A stretch of DNA of 64,000 nt from Winogradskyella costae (lineage in GTDB: Bacteria > Bacteroidota > Bacteroidia > Flavobacteriales > Flavobacteriaceae): positions 1 to 64,000 of the forward strand of contig NZ_JABFDK010000006.1 in assembly GCF_013403865.1 (NCBI RefSeq), given 5' to 3'. The notes beneath the pieces were generated by a model, which was given only the letters and a program-made list of their open reading frames with translations, was not told the DNA's origin and searched no databases. The position numbers and the translations under genes were made by a program. Below are positions 9,748-18,568 of this stretch, one piece after another; the stretch's first letter is position 1; each line of letters opens with the position of its first letter.

Positions 9748-12700
9748 TTATTGTTTGATAACTCGTATCGTTTGCGTTACACTTTCAATAGTAACCTTAA
9801 CAAAGTAAGTACCTATACTTAAGCCAGACATATCTAACTCATTAGTAATATTATTAGGAGTTGTTCTCAATACTTGTTGACCTAACATATTATATACCAC
9901 TATATTTTCAATACTTTTTTGAGCATTTAATGTTAACGTGTTATTAACAGGATTAGGGTAGTATGTAAATGCAGCTTCGTTAATTACATCATCAACACTT
10001 AAGACACCACATGAAACTGTTGCCTCCCAACCTGTCAAACTCGTAAAAGGATCAGATCTAAACTCAATCGTTAATGCTCCTGATGCATCTGTAGAGGTAA
10101 AAGAATCACCAACATGAAGTTCGCTATCAGCTACGATTGTATTATCTCCATTACTACTATCTTGTCCACACAATGTTTGTGCTAAAACAGGATATGTATT
10201 ATCTGGTCCATTATAAATAGTTAAGTAATCAAAACAACCATCTTGTTCGCCAGAACCAAAAGTATCTACCTCTATATCAACATACGTAAATGTAATAGTT
10301 ACGGCGTCTCCATCTGAATTTGGAAGAATAGTAGAAGACGAAAATTCAGATTCTGAATAATTACCATGACTACCTCCACCATCAACAAAAATACCACCAC
10401 AAGCTGGAGGAACAATTTCAGTTGCAAATACAAATGGTCCTGTCCATGTAGAAACGCCTTCTGCAACACAATCGGCCTGCACATAAACTTCATAATGGTT
10501 ATCATCTTGTAAACCTGTAAGCGTATAAGGATTTGTAACCCCAAAGACAGTAGCTAATCCTGTAACTGTTTCACCTGCAGTTATATTAACCACTTCAATA
10601 TTCCAAGTGGTACCAACACCATTAGCTGTCCAAGCTACGTCAGCTGTAGTCAATGTAATATTGGATACAGATAGATCTGTAGGAGCCATACAAGCAGGCG
10701 CCTCATCAAAAGTAACGTCATCAATAGCAATATCATCGTCAACATCACCAGGGGCAATAACTTCAGAAAACGTAAAACGAGCTTGTGCTGGTCCGGTAAA
10801 CGTTAAACCACTAATATCTAAAGTCTTCAATTCCCAACCTACTGTATTTGTATTATAAGTTGCCATAAGATTCCAAGCAGCACCATCCCAAACTTCTACA
10901 TCTAGTTGTGCGTTTTCTGAATCTTCAGAATTACTTATTTCATAAAAACTTAATGCTGGAGTTGTTAATGTACTAACATCGACAAAAGGAGTTAATAAAT
11001 ATCTAGGGCCGTGATCACTAGAAGCATCAGCTGCAGCATAGAAACCTCCTGTTACAGTACTTCCTGATAATGTACCACGATCACCAACATGACCTAATCC
11101 TGACTCTTGAAAAAACCATTCTTCTTCTCCCGAATCACTATACATTCTCCAACAATCTGGTATAGCACCACCATTATCAAAACCTTCTGTATATGGTGCC
11201 GTAAGCGCATTACAATCTGTTTGGAATGATACTCGTTCTATCCAAAGTGAATTTCCATCCGTAGCACCACAGTTTGACTGTACATAAATTTCATAAAATG
11301 TATCTGGCAATAAATTCGTAACGGTATATGGGTTAGTAACTCCTGTTAGTGTTGCTACACCGGTTGCAGTTTCTCCTGCCGTTAGATTTACAATTTCAAT
11401 ATTCCAAGCTGTAGCACTACCAGTTTCTATCCATGCTAAATCTGCTGTTGTAGCAGTAACATTTGCAACAGATAAATCTTCAGGAAAGATACAAGGTATA
11501 GGGTTATCAAAAATTACATCGTCAATAGCGATATCATCATCACTACCACCATTAGGTTCAGAAAAAGTAAAGCGAGCTTGTGCTGGTCCTGTATATGTTA
11601 ACGTACTTATATCTATTATTTTTAACTCCCAACCGTCTGTATTTGTGTCAAATGTAGCCATAAGATTCCATGTAGCTCCATCCCAAATTTCTACATCTAA
11701 TTGTGCATTTTCAGAATCTTCAGCATTACTAATTTCATAAAAACGTAGTTCAGGTGTCGCTAATGCACTAACATCTACAAAAGGACTCATTAAATATCGA
11801 AGACCATGATCACTCGACGCATCACAAACAGCGTAATAGCCATCTGATAATGTACTGCCTGAGAGGTCTCCACCATCTCCAACATGACTTGGACCAGAAT
11901 CTCTAAAAAACCAATCTTCCTCTCCTGAATCACTAGACATTGTCCAACAAGCAGGAATATCACCTGCATTCTCAAAATTTTGTGTGTAAGGTGCTATAAA
12001 AGTATCACAAGACGTCGTAAATGACATTGGACCTACCCAAATAGAAGAACCATCAACTACACCACAATCGGCTTGCACATAAAATTCATATTGGTTACCA
12101 GACGCTAAACTTGTTGCTGTATAAGGGTTAGTAACTCCAGTAAAAGTTGAAACACCAGTTACAGATCCACCAGCAGTAACATTTACAATTTCTATATTCC
12201 AAGCTGAAGCAGTACCATTTTCTGTCCAAGCTAAATCTGCCGTTGTAGTACTAATATTATCTACTGTTAATTCTGTAGGCTCCATACAAGCAGGAAATGT
12301 GTCATTCACAAAATTATCTACATACAATTCCCAATTATCAGTTGACGTTGATTTAATAGCAACATAAACTGATTGCCCATTATAAGAGGTCAGGTCTAAA
12401 GTAACCTTAGTCCATTCGTCAGAAGCTTCGCTCTCTGGTTGTAGAATTACAGTAAAGCCAGCTGCAGTAGCTGTGGTTGTAGACAATACCACCTCATAAG
12501 GATCTAAAAACAAACCACTTCTCGATTTTACATAAAATGTTAATCTATCATTTAAATCAGAAGTTACTGAAATTTGAGGGGTAATTAAGTAATCATCATT
12601 AGCATCAGGAAATCCAGATCCAATCTTTGCAACGGAAGAACCATCCTGTGCGCCATTTTCTGGTGAATCTTCCCACACCCACGATGTTGTACTCGCAAGA

Positions 12701-12813
12701 TCCAAAACAGTCCATGATGCAGGTATTTCTGTTTCAAAGCTCTCTGTGAATTGCGCATTAGATCGCCAACAAAAAGCAATCATTACAAGAAATAGTAAAG
12801 TAATTTTTTTCAT
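9748..12813 (-). CDS. Modular type-A T9SS secreted protein (choice-of-anchor J, FnIII, CUB)
   Basis: A 1021-aa secreted protein: signal peptide 1-20 (cleavage after SNAQ), an N-terminal jelly-roll module (about 22-175), and then alternating fibronectin III and choice-of-anchor J/MAM-like modules. Two of the latter (about 272-437 and 545-707) are near-copies sharing SDSGEE, ASSDHG, SENAQLDVE and DDDIAIDDV. A third FnIII (about 712-810) and a CUB-like domain (about 815-935) follow. The end (about 950-1021) is a type-A T9SS sorting signal (YYPNPVNNTL, NMLGQQV, LSIGTYFVKV). No catalytic centre was seen, so an adhesive or glycan/protein-binding role is more likely than a protease. It is a single-gene unit with a terminator behind it and a long AT-rich upstream region. 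Confidence 0.88.
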   Translation of the reverse strand: MKKITLLFLVMIAFCWRSNAQFTESFETEIPASWTVLDLASTTSWVWEDSPENGAQDGSSVAKIGSGFPDANDDYLITPQISVTSDLNDRLTFYVKSRSGLFLDPYEVVLSTTTATAAGFTVILQPESEASDEWTKVTLDLTSYNGQSVYVAIKSTSTDNWELYVDNFVNDTFPACMEPTELTVDNISTTTADLAWTENGTASAWNIEIVNVTAGGSVTGVSTFTGVTNPYTATSLASGNQYEFYVQADCGVVDGSSIWVGPMSFTTSCDTFIAPYTQNFENAGDIPACWTMSSDSGEEDWFFRDSGPSHVGDGGDLSGSTLSDGYYAVCDASSDHGLRYLMSPFVDVSALATPELRFYEISNAEDSENAQLDVEIWDGATWNLMATFDTNTDGWELKIIDISTLTYTGPAQARFTFSEPNGGSDDDIAIDDVIFDNPIPCIFPEDLSVANVTATTADLAWIETGSATAWNIEIVNLTAGETATGVATLTGVTNPYTVTNLLPDTFYEIYVQSNCGATDGNSLWIERVSFQTDCNALTAPYTEGFDNGGAIPDCWRMYSDSGEEEWFFQESGLGHVGDRGTLSGSTVTGGFYAAADASSDHGPRYLLTPFVDVSTLTTPALSFYEISNSEDSENAQLDVEVWDGAAWNLMATYNTNTVGWELKTLDISGLTFTGPAQARFTFSEVIAPGDVDDDIAIDDVTFDEAPACMAPTDLSVSNITLTTADVAWTANGVGTTWNIEVVNITAGETVTGLATVFGVTNPYTLTGLQDDNHYEVYVQADCVAEGVSTWTGPFVFATEIVPPACGGIFVDGGGSHGNYSESEFSSSTILPNSDGDAVTITFTYVDIEVDTFGSGEQDGCFDYLTIYNGPDNTYPVLAQTLCGQDSSNGDNTIVADSELHVGDSFTSTDASGALTIEFRSDPFTSLTGWEATVSCGVLSVDDVINEAAFTYYPNPVNNTLTLNAQKSIENIVVYNMLGQQVLRTTPNNITNELDMSGLSIGTYFVKVTIESVTQTIRVIKQ

Positions 12814-13423
12814 AAAGTTAGTTATTAAAAGTTAGTGTTTTTTAGAAATAAAAAAATAGCTCTATATAAAAGAGTCCAGCTTTTTTTAAAACTTATGAAG
12901 CTAAAGTTGAACATTATCTTCCTTATTCTTAAATTTTAGGGGTTATCAAAAGGTAATCATGTTAAAATTAAAAGGCACCACACACCTCAAACATCTCATA
13001 AACAATTAATTAATAAAATAAATTGATTACAACAAAAAACACCGCAATATTACCAAATAAATGAGAATTAACTAAAACTATTAAACTTTAGATGAATTTA
13101 TTTCAAAGAAAATAGCAATAACCAAAGTATAAATCATTAGAAAACACTATTTCTAATCAAAAAAAATTAACATTTAAAATACCCTAATAATAAAAATATA
13201 AAAATGTAAGATGACGTCTAATGACGTATTGTTTTTAACAAAAAAACCACTTCAAAATCATGATTATCATAAAAAATTACGAATAAATTTAAAAGCCTTA
13301 ATTATATTATAAACTTTCATTAATATTAAAGGCTTTAAAGAATCTCTTATATAATAAAAGAAAAATTACAACCCATTTTTGAGAAGAATTAGTATCTCAA
13401 ATTAACAAAATTATAAAGCAATT
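12814..13423. other. 610-bp AT-rich divergent intergenic region
   Basis: This non-coding stretch separates the divergent 1021-aa and TPR-LuxR genes. It is very AT-rich and has no open frame of note. Seen in it: a short direct repeat of ATGACGT (near 13211 and 13221), and a long-loop inverted repeat (AAAGCC near 13293 with GGCTTT at 13331-13336) about 90 bp ahead of the plus-strand start. I found no clear TAnnTTTG box with a spaced TTG, no riboswitch-like conserved core and no copy of the dyad that marks the 21-61 kb block. Confidence 0.5.
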
Positions 13424-15175
13424 ATGTTTTTAAATGCCTTAAAAAAATTGAGTATATTCTTTTTCACCCTCCTTCTAGGTAATATATGCTATGCTCAAAA
13501 TAATGAACCTTTAATTAAAATTAGTGATTTAGATAGTTTGCACAATCAATTTTACGGGCAAGCCTCTGAAGAAGCTTATTTGGTTCACAACAAACTTTTA
13601 AGACAATCAAAAAAACTCTCATACGACCAAGGCATACTTTCCGCTTATAAATCATTAATGTGGTATTATGGTGTAAGTTCAAAAGCAAATATTGATAGTG
13701 TTTTACATTATGCGGATCTGTTTGAAACAAAAGTTATAACCAAAAGTATCAAAGCTGATACCTTACTAATAAAGGCTTTAAAACTTCCTCAGTATTACTT
13801 AAATAAAGGGCAGATATTGGCTAATGGATTTGGATTGCCTGAGCAAGGCTTAGAAAGCTATTTTAAGATTTATCCATTAATTTCAGAAGGTGACACTAGG
13901 TTGTTTATCGCTTACAACGTTTCAATTGCCGAAATCTACTACCATAAATTTCAATACGACAAAGCACTTGAGGTACTTACTCCACTATTAAAAGATACTG
14001 TTAATGTAGGATCTTTTACAAAAAAAATATTATTAAAAAATATTTCAGCAAATTATGTTCAGAAGGAAATGCCTGAAAAAAGTTATCCTTTGCACAAAGA
14101 ATTATTAAACTTAGCCATAAAAACTAATGAGGTTTCAGAAATTTGGTGGACTAAAAACCAATTAGCAAATGATTATTTTAACTTAGGTGATTTCCAAAAG
14201 GCTATTGATTCTGCCCTCGTTGTGAGAAAATATTGCTTAGAAAATAAAGAACAGCAACTTATTTTTAATAATACCGCTTACTTAAGTACATTCTATCATG
14301 CTGCGGGAAATCTTGATAAAGCAATTGCTTACAGAAAAGAAGCCATTCAACTAGCACATGGATCTGAATATAAGAAAGACACCTACGATAGACTAGCTGA
14401 ATATTATACTGAAAATAAGCAATATTTAAAAGCTATTGAGACATATCAAAAGAAGGATGCACTGGTAGATAGTTTAAGATCTAATGAAAAAAAAGCCCTT
14501 TCTAATTATATTGATTCTAATATAAAACTTCTTAAAGAGAAGCAAAAAAGCCAACAAATAAGTTTTGATATTGAGTTGTTAGAAATAGAGAACAAAAAGC
14601 AAAAACTATATTATTTAAGTATTAGCACCATACTTGTAAGTATCATTTTAATATTAGGTAGTATTCTTTTATTTAGAAAATATAAAAAAGGAGAAAAAAT
14701 TATAGAAGTTTTAAAGAGTAATGAGAAAAAATTGCTCGAAGAAAAAATTATACTTCGCGAAAACGAACTTGAAGCTTCTGCTATAGCATTTTCGCAACGA
14801 ATAGAAACATTAACATTAATTAAGAACGAACTAAACGAAATAAAAAAACCCGTAATACCAAAGTTAGAAGCTGCCAAACAAAAAGTAAATGATCTTATAA
14901 AATCTGCTTCCGACGTATCGATTATTACAAAAAGAATAGAATCAGAATACCCAACCATGTCGGCTAAATTATTAAACAAATATCCTAATCTATCGGATAC
15001 ACAAATTCGCTATTGCTTATTAACTAAAATGAATTTGTCTATAAAGGAAACTGCCACAATCTTAAATGTAACACCAGACACGGTAAAAGTAGCCCGAAGC
15101 CGATTAAAAAAGAAACTTAACATCCCCACAGATGTGTCCATCAAAATATTTTTAGATCAATTGTCTAAAGAATAG
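13424..15175 (+). CDS. Membrane TPR protein with C-terminal LuxR-type HTH
   Basis: A 583-aa predicted sensor-regulator. Signal peptide (1-25, cleavage after CYAQ), about ten TPR-like helical pairs in the periplasm (50-350), one transmembrane helix (about 395-415; ISTILVSIILILGSILLF), a cytoplasmic coiled coil (about 420-500), and a helix-turn-helix at the C-terminus (about 528-575; LSDTQIRYCLLTKMNLSIKE, then TVKVARSRLKKKL). This one-protein layout is common in flavobacteria and would couple an extracytoplasmic signal to DNA binding from the membrane. It has no kinase or receiver domain. It is transcribed alone and divergent from the T9SS gene, which is a possible target. Start chosen because the signal peptide begins there. 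Confidence 0.8.
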   Translation: MFLNALKKLSIFFFTLLLGNICYAQNNEPLIKISDLDSLHNQFYGQASEEAYLVHNKLLRQSKKLSYDQGILSAYKSLMWYYGVSSKANIDSVLHYADLFETKVITKSIKADTLLIKALKLPQYYLNKGQILANGFGLPEQGLESYFKIYPLISEGDTRLFIAYNVSIAEIYYHKFQYDKALEVLTPLLKDTVNVGSFTKKILLKNISANYVQKEMPEKSYPLHKELLNLAIKTNEVSEIWWTKNQLANDYFNLGDFQKAIDSALVVRKYCLENKEQQLIFNNTAYLSTFYHAAGNLDKAIAYRKEAIQLAHGSEYKKDTYDRLAEYYTENKQYLKAIETYQKKDALVDSLRSNEKKALSNYIDSNIKLLKEKQKSQQISFDIELLEIENKKQKLYYLSISTILVSIILILGSILLFRKYKKGEKIIEVLKSNEKKLLEEKIILRENELEASAIAFSQRIETLTLIKNELNEIKKPVIPKLEAAKQKVNDLIKSASDVSIITKRIESEYPTMSAKLLNKYPNLSDTQIRYCLLTKMNLSIKETATILNVTPDTVKVARSRLKKKLNIPTDVSIKIFLDQLSKE

Positions 15176-15546
15176 CTCAACCATTTGTAAGATTGCCTTA
15201 ATGATATGAGTATATAATTACCTTATTAAACCTAAAAGGGCTTCTTGATTATTTGATTCTAAATAACAAATTATTAAAAAAGTAATGTCTTTAGTAATAA
15301 TTACATTAGTATTTGATGGAAACTAAGAACACCCTAGCAAGACATGATTAGTTTTTCTTACGCATTTACTATCCCCAAAGTGCTTTATTACACACAGCAT
15401 TAAGATAAAAATTCTATATTTTTGATACCTCTGAATTGTGCCTTTCCATTGAAAGATTTAACCAAAGTCAGAAATTTTTTGAGAATGTTCAGAAATCAAA
15501 GCAATTTTAAAAAATAGTTATATATTTGCGCTCGCTTACCAAAAAT
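15176..15546. other. 371-bp intergenic region upstream of the tRNA cluster
   Basis: No open frame or strong hairpin was seen. The only clear signal is the promoter box at 15521-15528 just ahead of tRNA-Gly. The rest is AT-rich spacer that contains the end of the TPR-LuxR transcript. Confidence 0.45.
15521..15528 (+). promoter_or_regulatory. Putative -7 box of the tRNA cluster
   Basis: TATATTTG matches the Bacteroidota TAnnTTTG -7 box exactly and ends 18 nt before the first tRNA nucleotide. No clean TTG was found at the usual distance upstream. Confidence 0.5.
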
Positions 15547-15619
15547 GCGAGAGTAGCTCAGTTGGTAGAGCGTCAGCCTTCCAAGCTGAATGTCGCCGGT
15601 TCGAACCCGGTCTCTCGCT
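15547..15619 (+). tRNA. tRNA-Gly (anticodon TCC)
   Basis: A 73-nt cloverleaf. Acceptor GCGAGAG pairs with CTCTCGC, the D-arm is GCTC/GAGC, and the anticodon stem TCAGC/GCTGA encloses CTTCCAA with anticodon TCC at 15580-15582. The T-arm is CCGG/CCGG-type around TTCGAAC. Discriminator is T. The CCA end is not encoded. Confidence 0.97.
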
Positions 15620-15676
15620 CTAAAGACATCCTGAATTGTGAAGTCTTTTTTGTTTGAAATATTGAATTAAAGTTTT

Positions 15677-15758
<82 letters not shown>

Positions 15759-15885
15759 CTAATAATTTTAATACAACGTTTCTTTTTATAACACAAAATT
15801 GATCAGATTGTGTCATCAATGTAAAGTAGACATAACGATTTTAAATATTGAAATACCATTAATTAAAGTAATTTAATTACAAAAT

Positions 15886-15958
15886 GCGAGAGTAGCTCAG
15901 TTGGTAGAGCGTCAGCCTTCCAAGCTGAATGTCGCCAGTTCGAACCTGGTCTCTCGCT
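15886..15958 (+). tRNA. tRNA-Gly (anticodon TCC), second copy
   Basis: 73 nt, identical to the copy at 15547-15619 except for a compensatory pair change in the T stem (GCCAG/CTGGT instead of GCCGG/CCGGT). That keeps the arm paired, so both copies should be functional. It is followed at once by a strong terminator. Confidence 0.97.
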
Positions 15959-15960
15959 CA

Positions 15961-15988
15961 AAACGCTTCATAGAAATATGAAGCGTTT
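15961..15988. terminator. Bidirectional terminator between tRNA-Gly and LRR gene
   Basis: A 12-bp perfect stem (AAACGCTTCATA/TATGAAGCGTTT) closed by a GAAA tetraloop, with a T run on the plus side and an A run on the other. It can end both the tRNA transcript and the convergent LRR operon that stops at 16011. Confidence 0.85.
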
Positions 15989-16010
15989 TTTTGCAATAAA
16001 TTGTATGTCA

Positions 16011-18536
16011 TTACACCCTAAAAGGCGCTTCACTATCTTCATCATCAAAATTTCGTTGGGACACTAACTTATTCTCCAATGGCTCATAGAGTTCAGATTT
16101 CATATTACTACCGTTAAATTTAGACGTCCAGTACACTAATTTCTTTAGATTAAGATTTCTAAAGTCTTCGGATACTTTTTCCGAAAAATCACAACCACTA
16201 ATACTTAATACTTCCAACTGTTTTAATGCTGCTAATTCTACCGGTAAAACAACTTGTTTAAAATTGTTTATTCCTAACACACGTAGATTTTTCATGTTAG
16301 CAATCCAAGTAGGGATTTTTTCTTCTTTATGATGTGCTCTGATAAAAAGTGTTTCTAAGTTTAACTCAGAAATCGATTCAGGATATATACCTCCATTTTC
16401 ATCTAAGCCTTCTAACCAAAGGTGTTTTAAAGAACTCCAATGCGATATTGCTTCAATACTTTCATCTGTAATATGATTACAATGTATCAGTTTTACCGCT
16501 TCAATAGTATCAACGTTTAGATTGTCTATGGTTTTAAGCGCGACACTCTGCATTCTTAACTTTTTAAGCTGAGGCAAATTTACAGCAGGAAAAGCATCAA
16601 AGCCTTTGGCTTCAAATATCCCTATGAATTCAAGGTTTGGTGTGTGTGTTAATAAACGCTCTAAGGCTTCGGTCGTTCCGTTATAATCATCAAGTCTTAA
16701 CACTTTTAAATTGGTGTGTTTAAAGGCCGTTAATCCATTATTATGCTCTGAATTGGCCTTCTTAAATGTAATGGTAAGTTCCTTTAAATTTATGAAGTTT
16801 TTAAGTAAGCTATCTAACTGACTCACATCACTAGTAAAATGATACGATTCAATTTTTTTTGGATGTCTAAAGTTTTCAAAATCTAACACATTATTGACAT
16901 CATCATTTCTATGCCCAAGATTAAATTTAGCAGCACTAATCACCGCATAAAACTCTTGTAAATTAAGTATTGGTGTGGCTTTGATTTCCAGACTAAAAAC
17001 ATCAAACGGTACTATTCCTGCTTCTACTCCTTTAATTTCAGAAATAGTTAAATTGGTAATATGCTTCGGTAAATGGTCAGTGTTTACAACTAAAGCACTC
17101 GCATTTTTAATCGTCAGGTTATCTAACTGTTCAATTTTTGAAAATACTGAAGGGAAAATTCTAACAGCTAATTTTATATCTTTAGTATGCCACTCTTGAA
17201 ATCTGTATAATTCAATATTTTTAAGTCTTATACATTGCTCAATCCCTTCAAAAAGCCAATCTAATTTATGCTCTAGTTTGTAATGAAGCGTTGTTAAATT
17301 TTTAAATGCTGCTAACGATGTTTTGTGTGGAATTTCTGGTGGTTCACAATCTACTGTTATCGTCTTTAAATTAGGGAAAAATAATGCATTATCTAACACG
17401 AAATTAAGTAGTTTAGGCGAATCTATTTCTATAGATTCTCGCAGACTAATTTCCGTCATTGGTGAAATATTAGTTTCGCTATATGTAATTTTTGTTATTA
17501 ATTCAGGTCTAGGCCTTTCTTCAAAACATCTAGACGCATCGCCAAAAAATAAGGTAGATGATATGGAATCTATCTTAGGGGCGTTAAGTTCAAAAAGCTC
17601 TAATTTTGGTAAATCTTCAAAACCACTTGGTAAGTTATCTATGCTTTTAGATAAAATCTGAAACTTTTTTAGTTGCTTTAAATGACTAACATCTTTAGGT
17701 AATGTTGTTAATTCATTTAAGTAAAACAATTCTATACGTTTTAAGGATGCAGGAAACACGACTTGAGATAGGTCTTGCACGCCTACATAACGTAGTTTGA
17801 ACACTTTTAATTTAGTAAGTTTTGTAAGCCAATTAAAATCGGTTAGATTCATATTAGGAATAATTTTTCCAATCCAATAATCACCTTCTATACGTATTTT
17901 TTTTAAGGATGTTAACTGAGACATTGTACTTGGAAACCTTTTTAAACAAGGCGCAACAAGCTTTAATTCTTTTAATTTTGATAAATTACCAAAATCCTCT
18001 GGTAGTTGCTCAAACTCTCCCTCGAGATCTATTTCTTCTAACGACGTTAATTTTGATATCTCATTAAGAATACTATCATATTTATTGCCTTGTCCTTTTA
18101 AATGGATTTCTAAACTTTTTACGCCATTAAATCGTCTTAATATATGTGGATGTTCTAACAAGCGATCTAAAAAATCTACCGAAAACCTAAAAAATCCCAG
18201 GTTTCTATTCTTTCTCGTCATTAGATCATATAATTTAAGAAGGTCTAAGTCTTTAGATAGCAACCCGTATTCTAAAAAGGAAATCATTCTAGCTGCGTTT
18301 CTTCCTTTTTGTGTAATTTTTTTTCGGCTTTTAAAGGCTAGTTGCAAAGCTTCTGGGGCTTGTTTTTTTATAATGTTAGCACACTCTGCTCTATTTTTTT
18401 TATCTGTTGTTGCTTTTGCAATCGTAAAAATTTCATAATAAAAATCTTCTGGAAAGTTTTTAGACTTTTTAATCTCTTCATAATATTCATCCATTTTATA
18501 ATAGGTGAATTCAGGGATTTCTGTTGGTTTTGTCAT
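16011..18536 (-). CDS. Leucine-rich-repeat protein, copy 1
   Basis: An 841-aa cytoplasmic protein without signal peptide or membrane segment. An N-terminal helical region (about 1-135) includes a 25-residue stretch at 51-75 starting ECANIIKKQAPEA that is identical at the same position in the neighbouring 837-aa protein. From about 140 to 800 there are LRRs of mixed length (LTSLEEIDLEG, LSKLKELKLVA, LKQLEVLSISG). The two genes are a tandem duplication with 32 bp between them and are read from the same promoter. LRR proteins of this kind act as binding scaffolds; the partner is unknown. No enzymatic domain was seen. Their position next to the DUF4132 gene, divergent and with the same dyad, suggests a joint function. 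Confidence 0.8.
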   Translation of the reverse strand: MTKPTEIPEFTYYKMDEYYEEIKKSKNFPEDFYYEIFTIAKATTDKKNRAECANIIKKQAPEALQLAFKSRKKITQKGRNAARMISFLEYGLLSKDLDLLKLYDLMTRKNRNLGFFRFSVDFLDRLLEHPHILRRFNGVKSLEIHLKGQGNKYDSILNEISKLTSLEEIDLEGEFEQLPEDFGNLSKLKELKLVAPCLKRFPSTMSQLTSLKKIRIEGDYWIGKIIPNMNLTDFNWLTKLTKLKVFKLRYVGVQDLSQVVFPASLKRIELFYLNELTTLPKDVSHLKQLKKFQILSKSIDNLPSGFEDLPKLELFELNAPKIDSISSTLFFGDASRCFEERPRPELITKITYSETNISPMTEISLRESIEIDSPKLLNFVLDNALFFPNLKTITVDCEPPEIPHKTSLAAFKNLTTLHYKLEHKLDWLFEGIEQCIRLKNIELYRFQEWHTKDIKLAVRIFPSVFSKIEQLDNLTIKNASALVVNTDHLPKHITNLTISEIKGVEAGIVPFDVFSLEIKATPILNLQEFYAVISAAKFNLGHRNDDVNNVLDFENFRHPKKIESYHFTSDVSQLDSLLKNFINLKELTITFKKANSEHNNGLTAFKHTNLKVLRLDDYNGTTEALERLLTHTPNLEFIGIFEAKGFDAFPAVNLPQLKKLRMQSVALKTIDNLNVDTIEAVKLIHCNHITDESIEAISHWSSLKHLWLEGLDENGGIYPESISELNLETLFIRAHHKEEKIPTWIANMKNLRVLGINNFKQVVLPVELAALKQLEVLSISGCDFSEKVSEDFRNLNLKKLVYWTSKFNGSNMKSELYEPLENKLVSQRNFDDEDSEAPFRV

Positions 18537-18568
18537 AGTAATCGTTAATTTTTAGGGTATAAATTTCT

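Noticed and set aside
10607..10858. Antisense open frames inside the large T9SS genes, and similar ones at 5785-6027, 6628-7002 and 17323-17661
   Set aside because: They lie opposite long conserved coding regions, show no domain features, and arise from the codon bias of the genes on the other strand.
13293..13336. Inverted repeat in the 610-bp intergenic region as a terminator or riboswitch
   Set aside because: The paired part is about 6-8 bp around a >30-nt AT-rich loop, with no conserved riboswitch core.
15622..15648. AAAGAC/GTCTTT hairpin between tRNA-Gly and tRNA-Tyr as a terminator
   Set aside because: The stem is only 6 bp of weak pairs with a long loop. It would cut off the following tRNA genes, which have no clear promoter; more likely a processing spacer.
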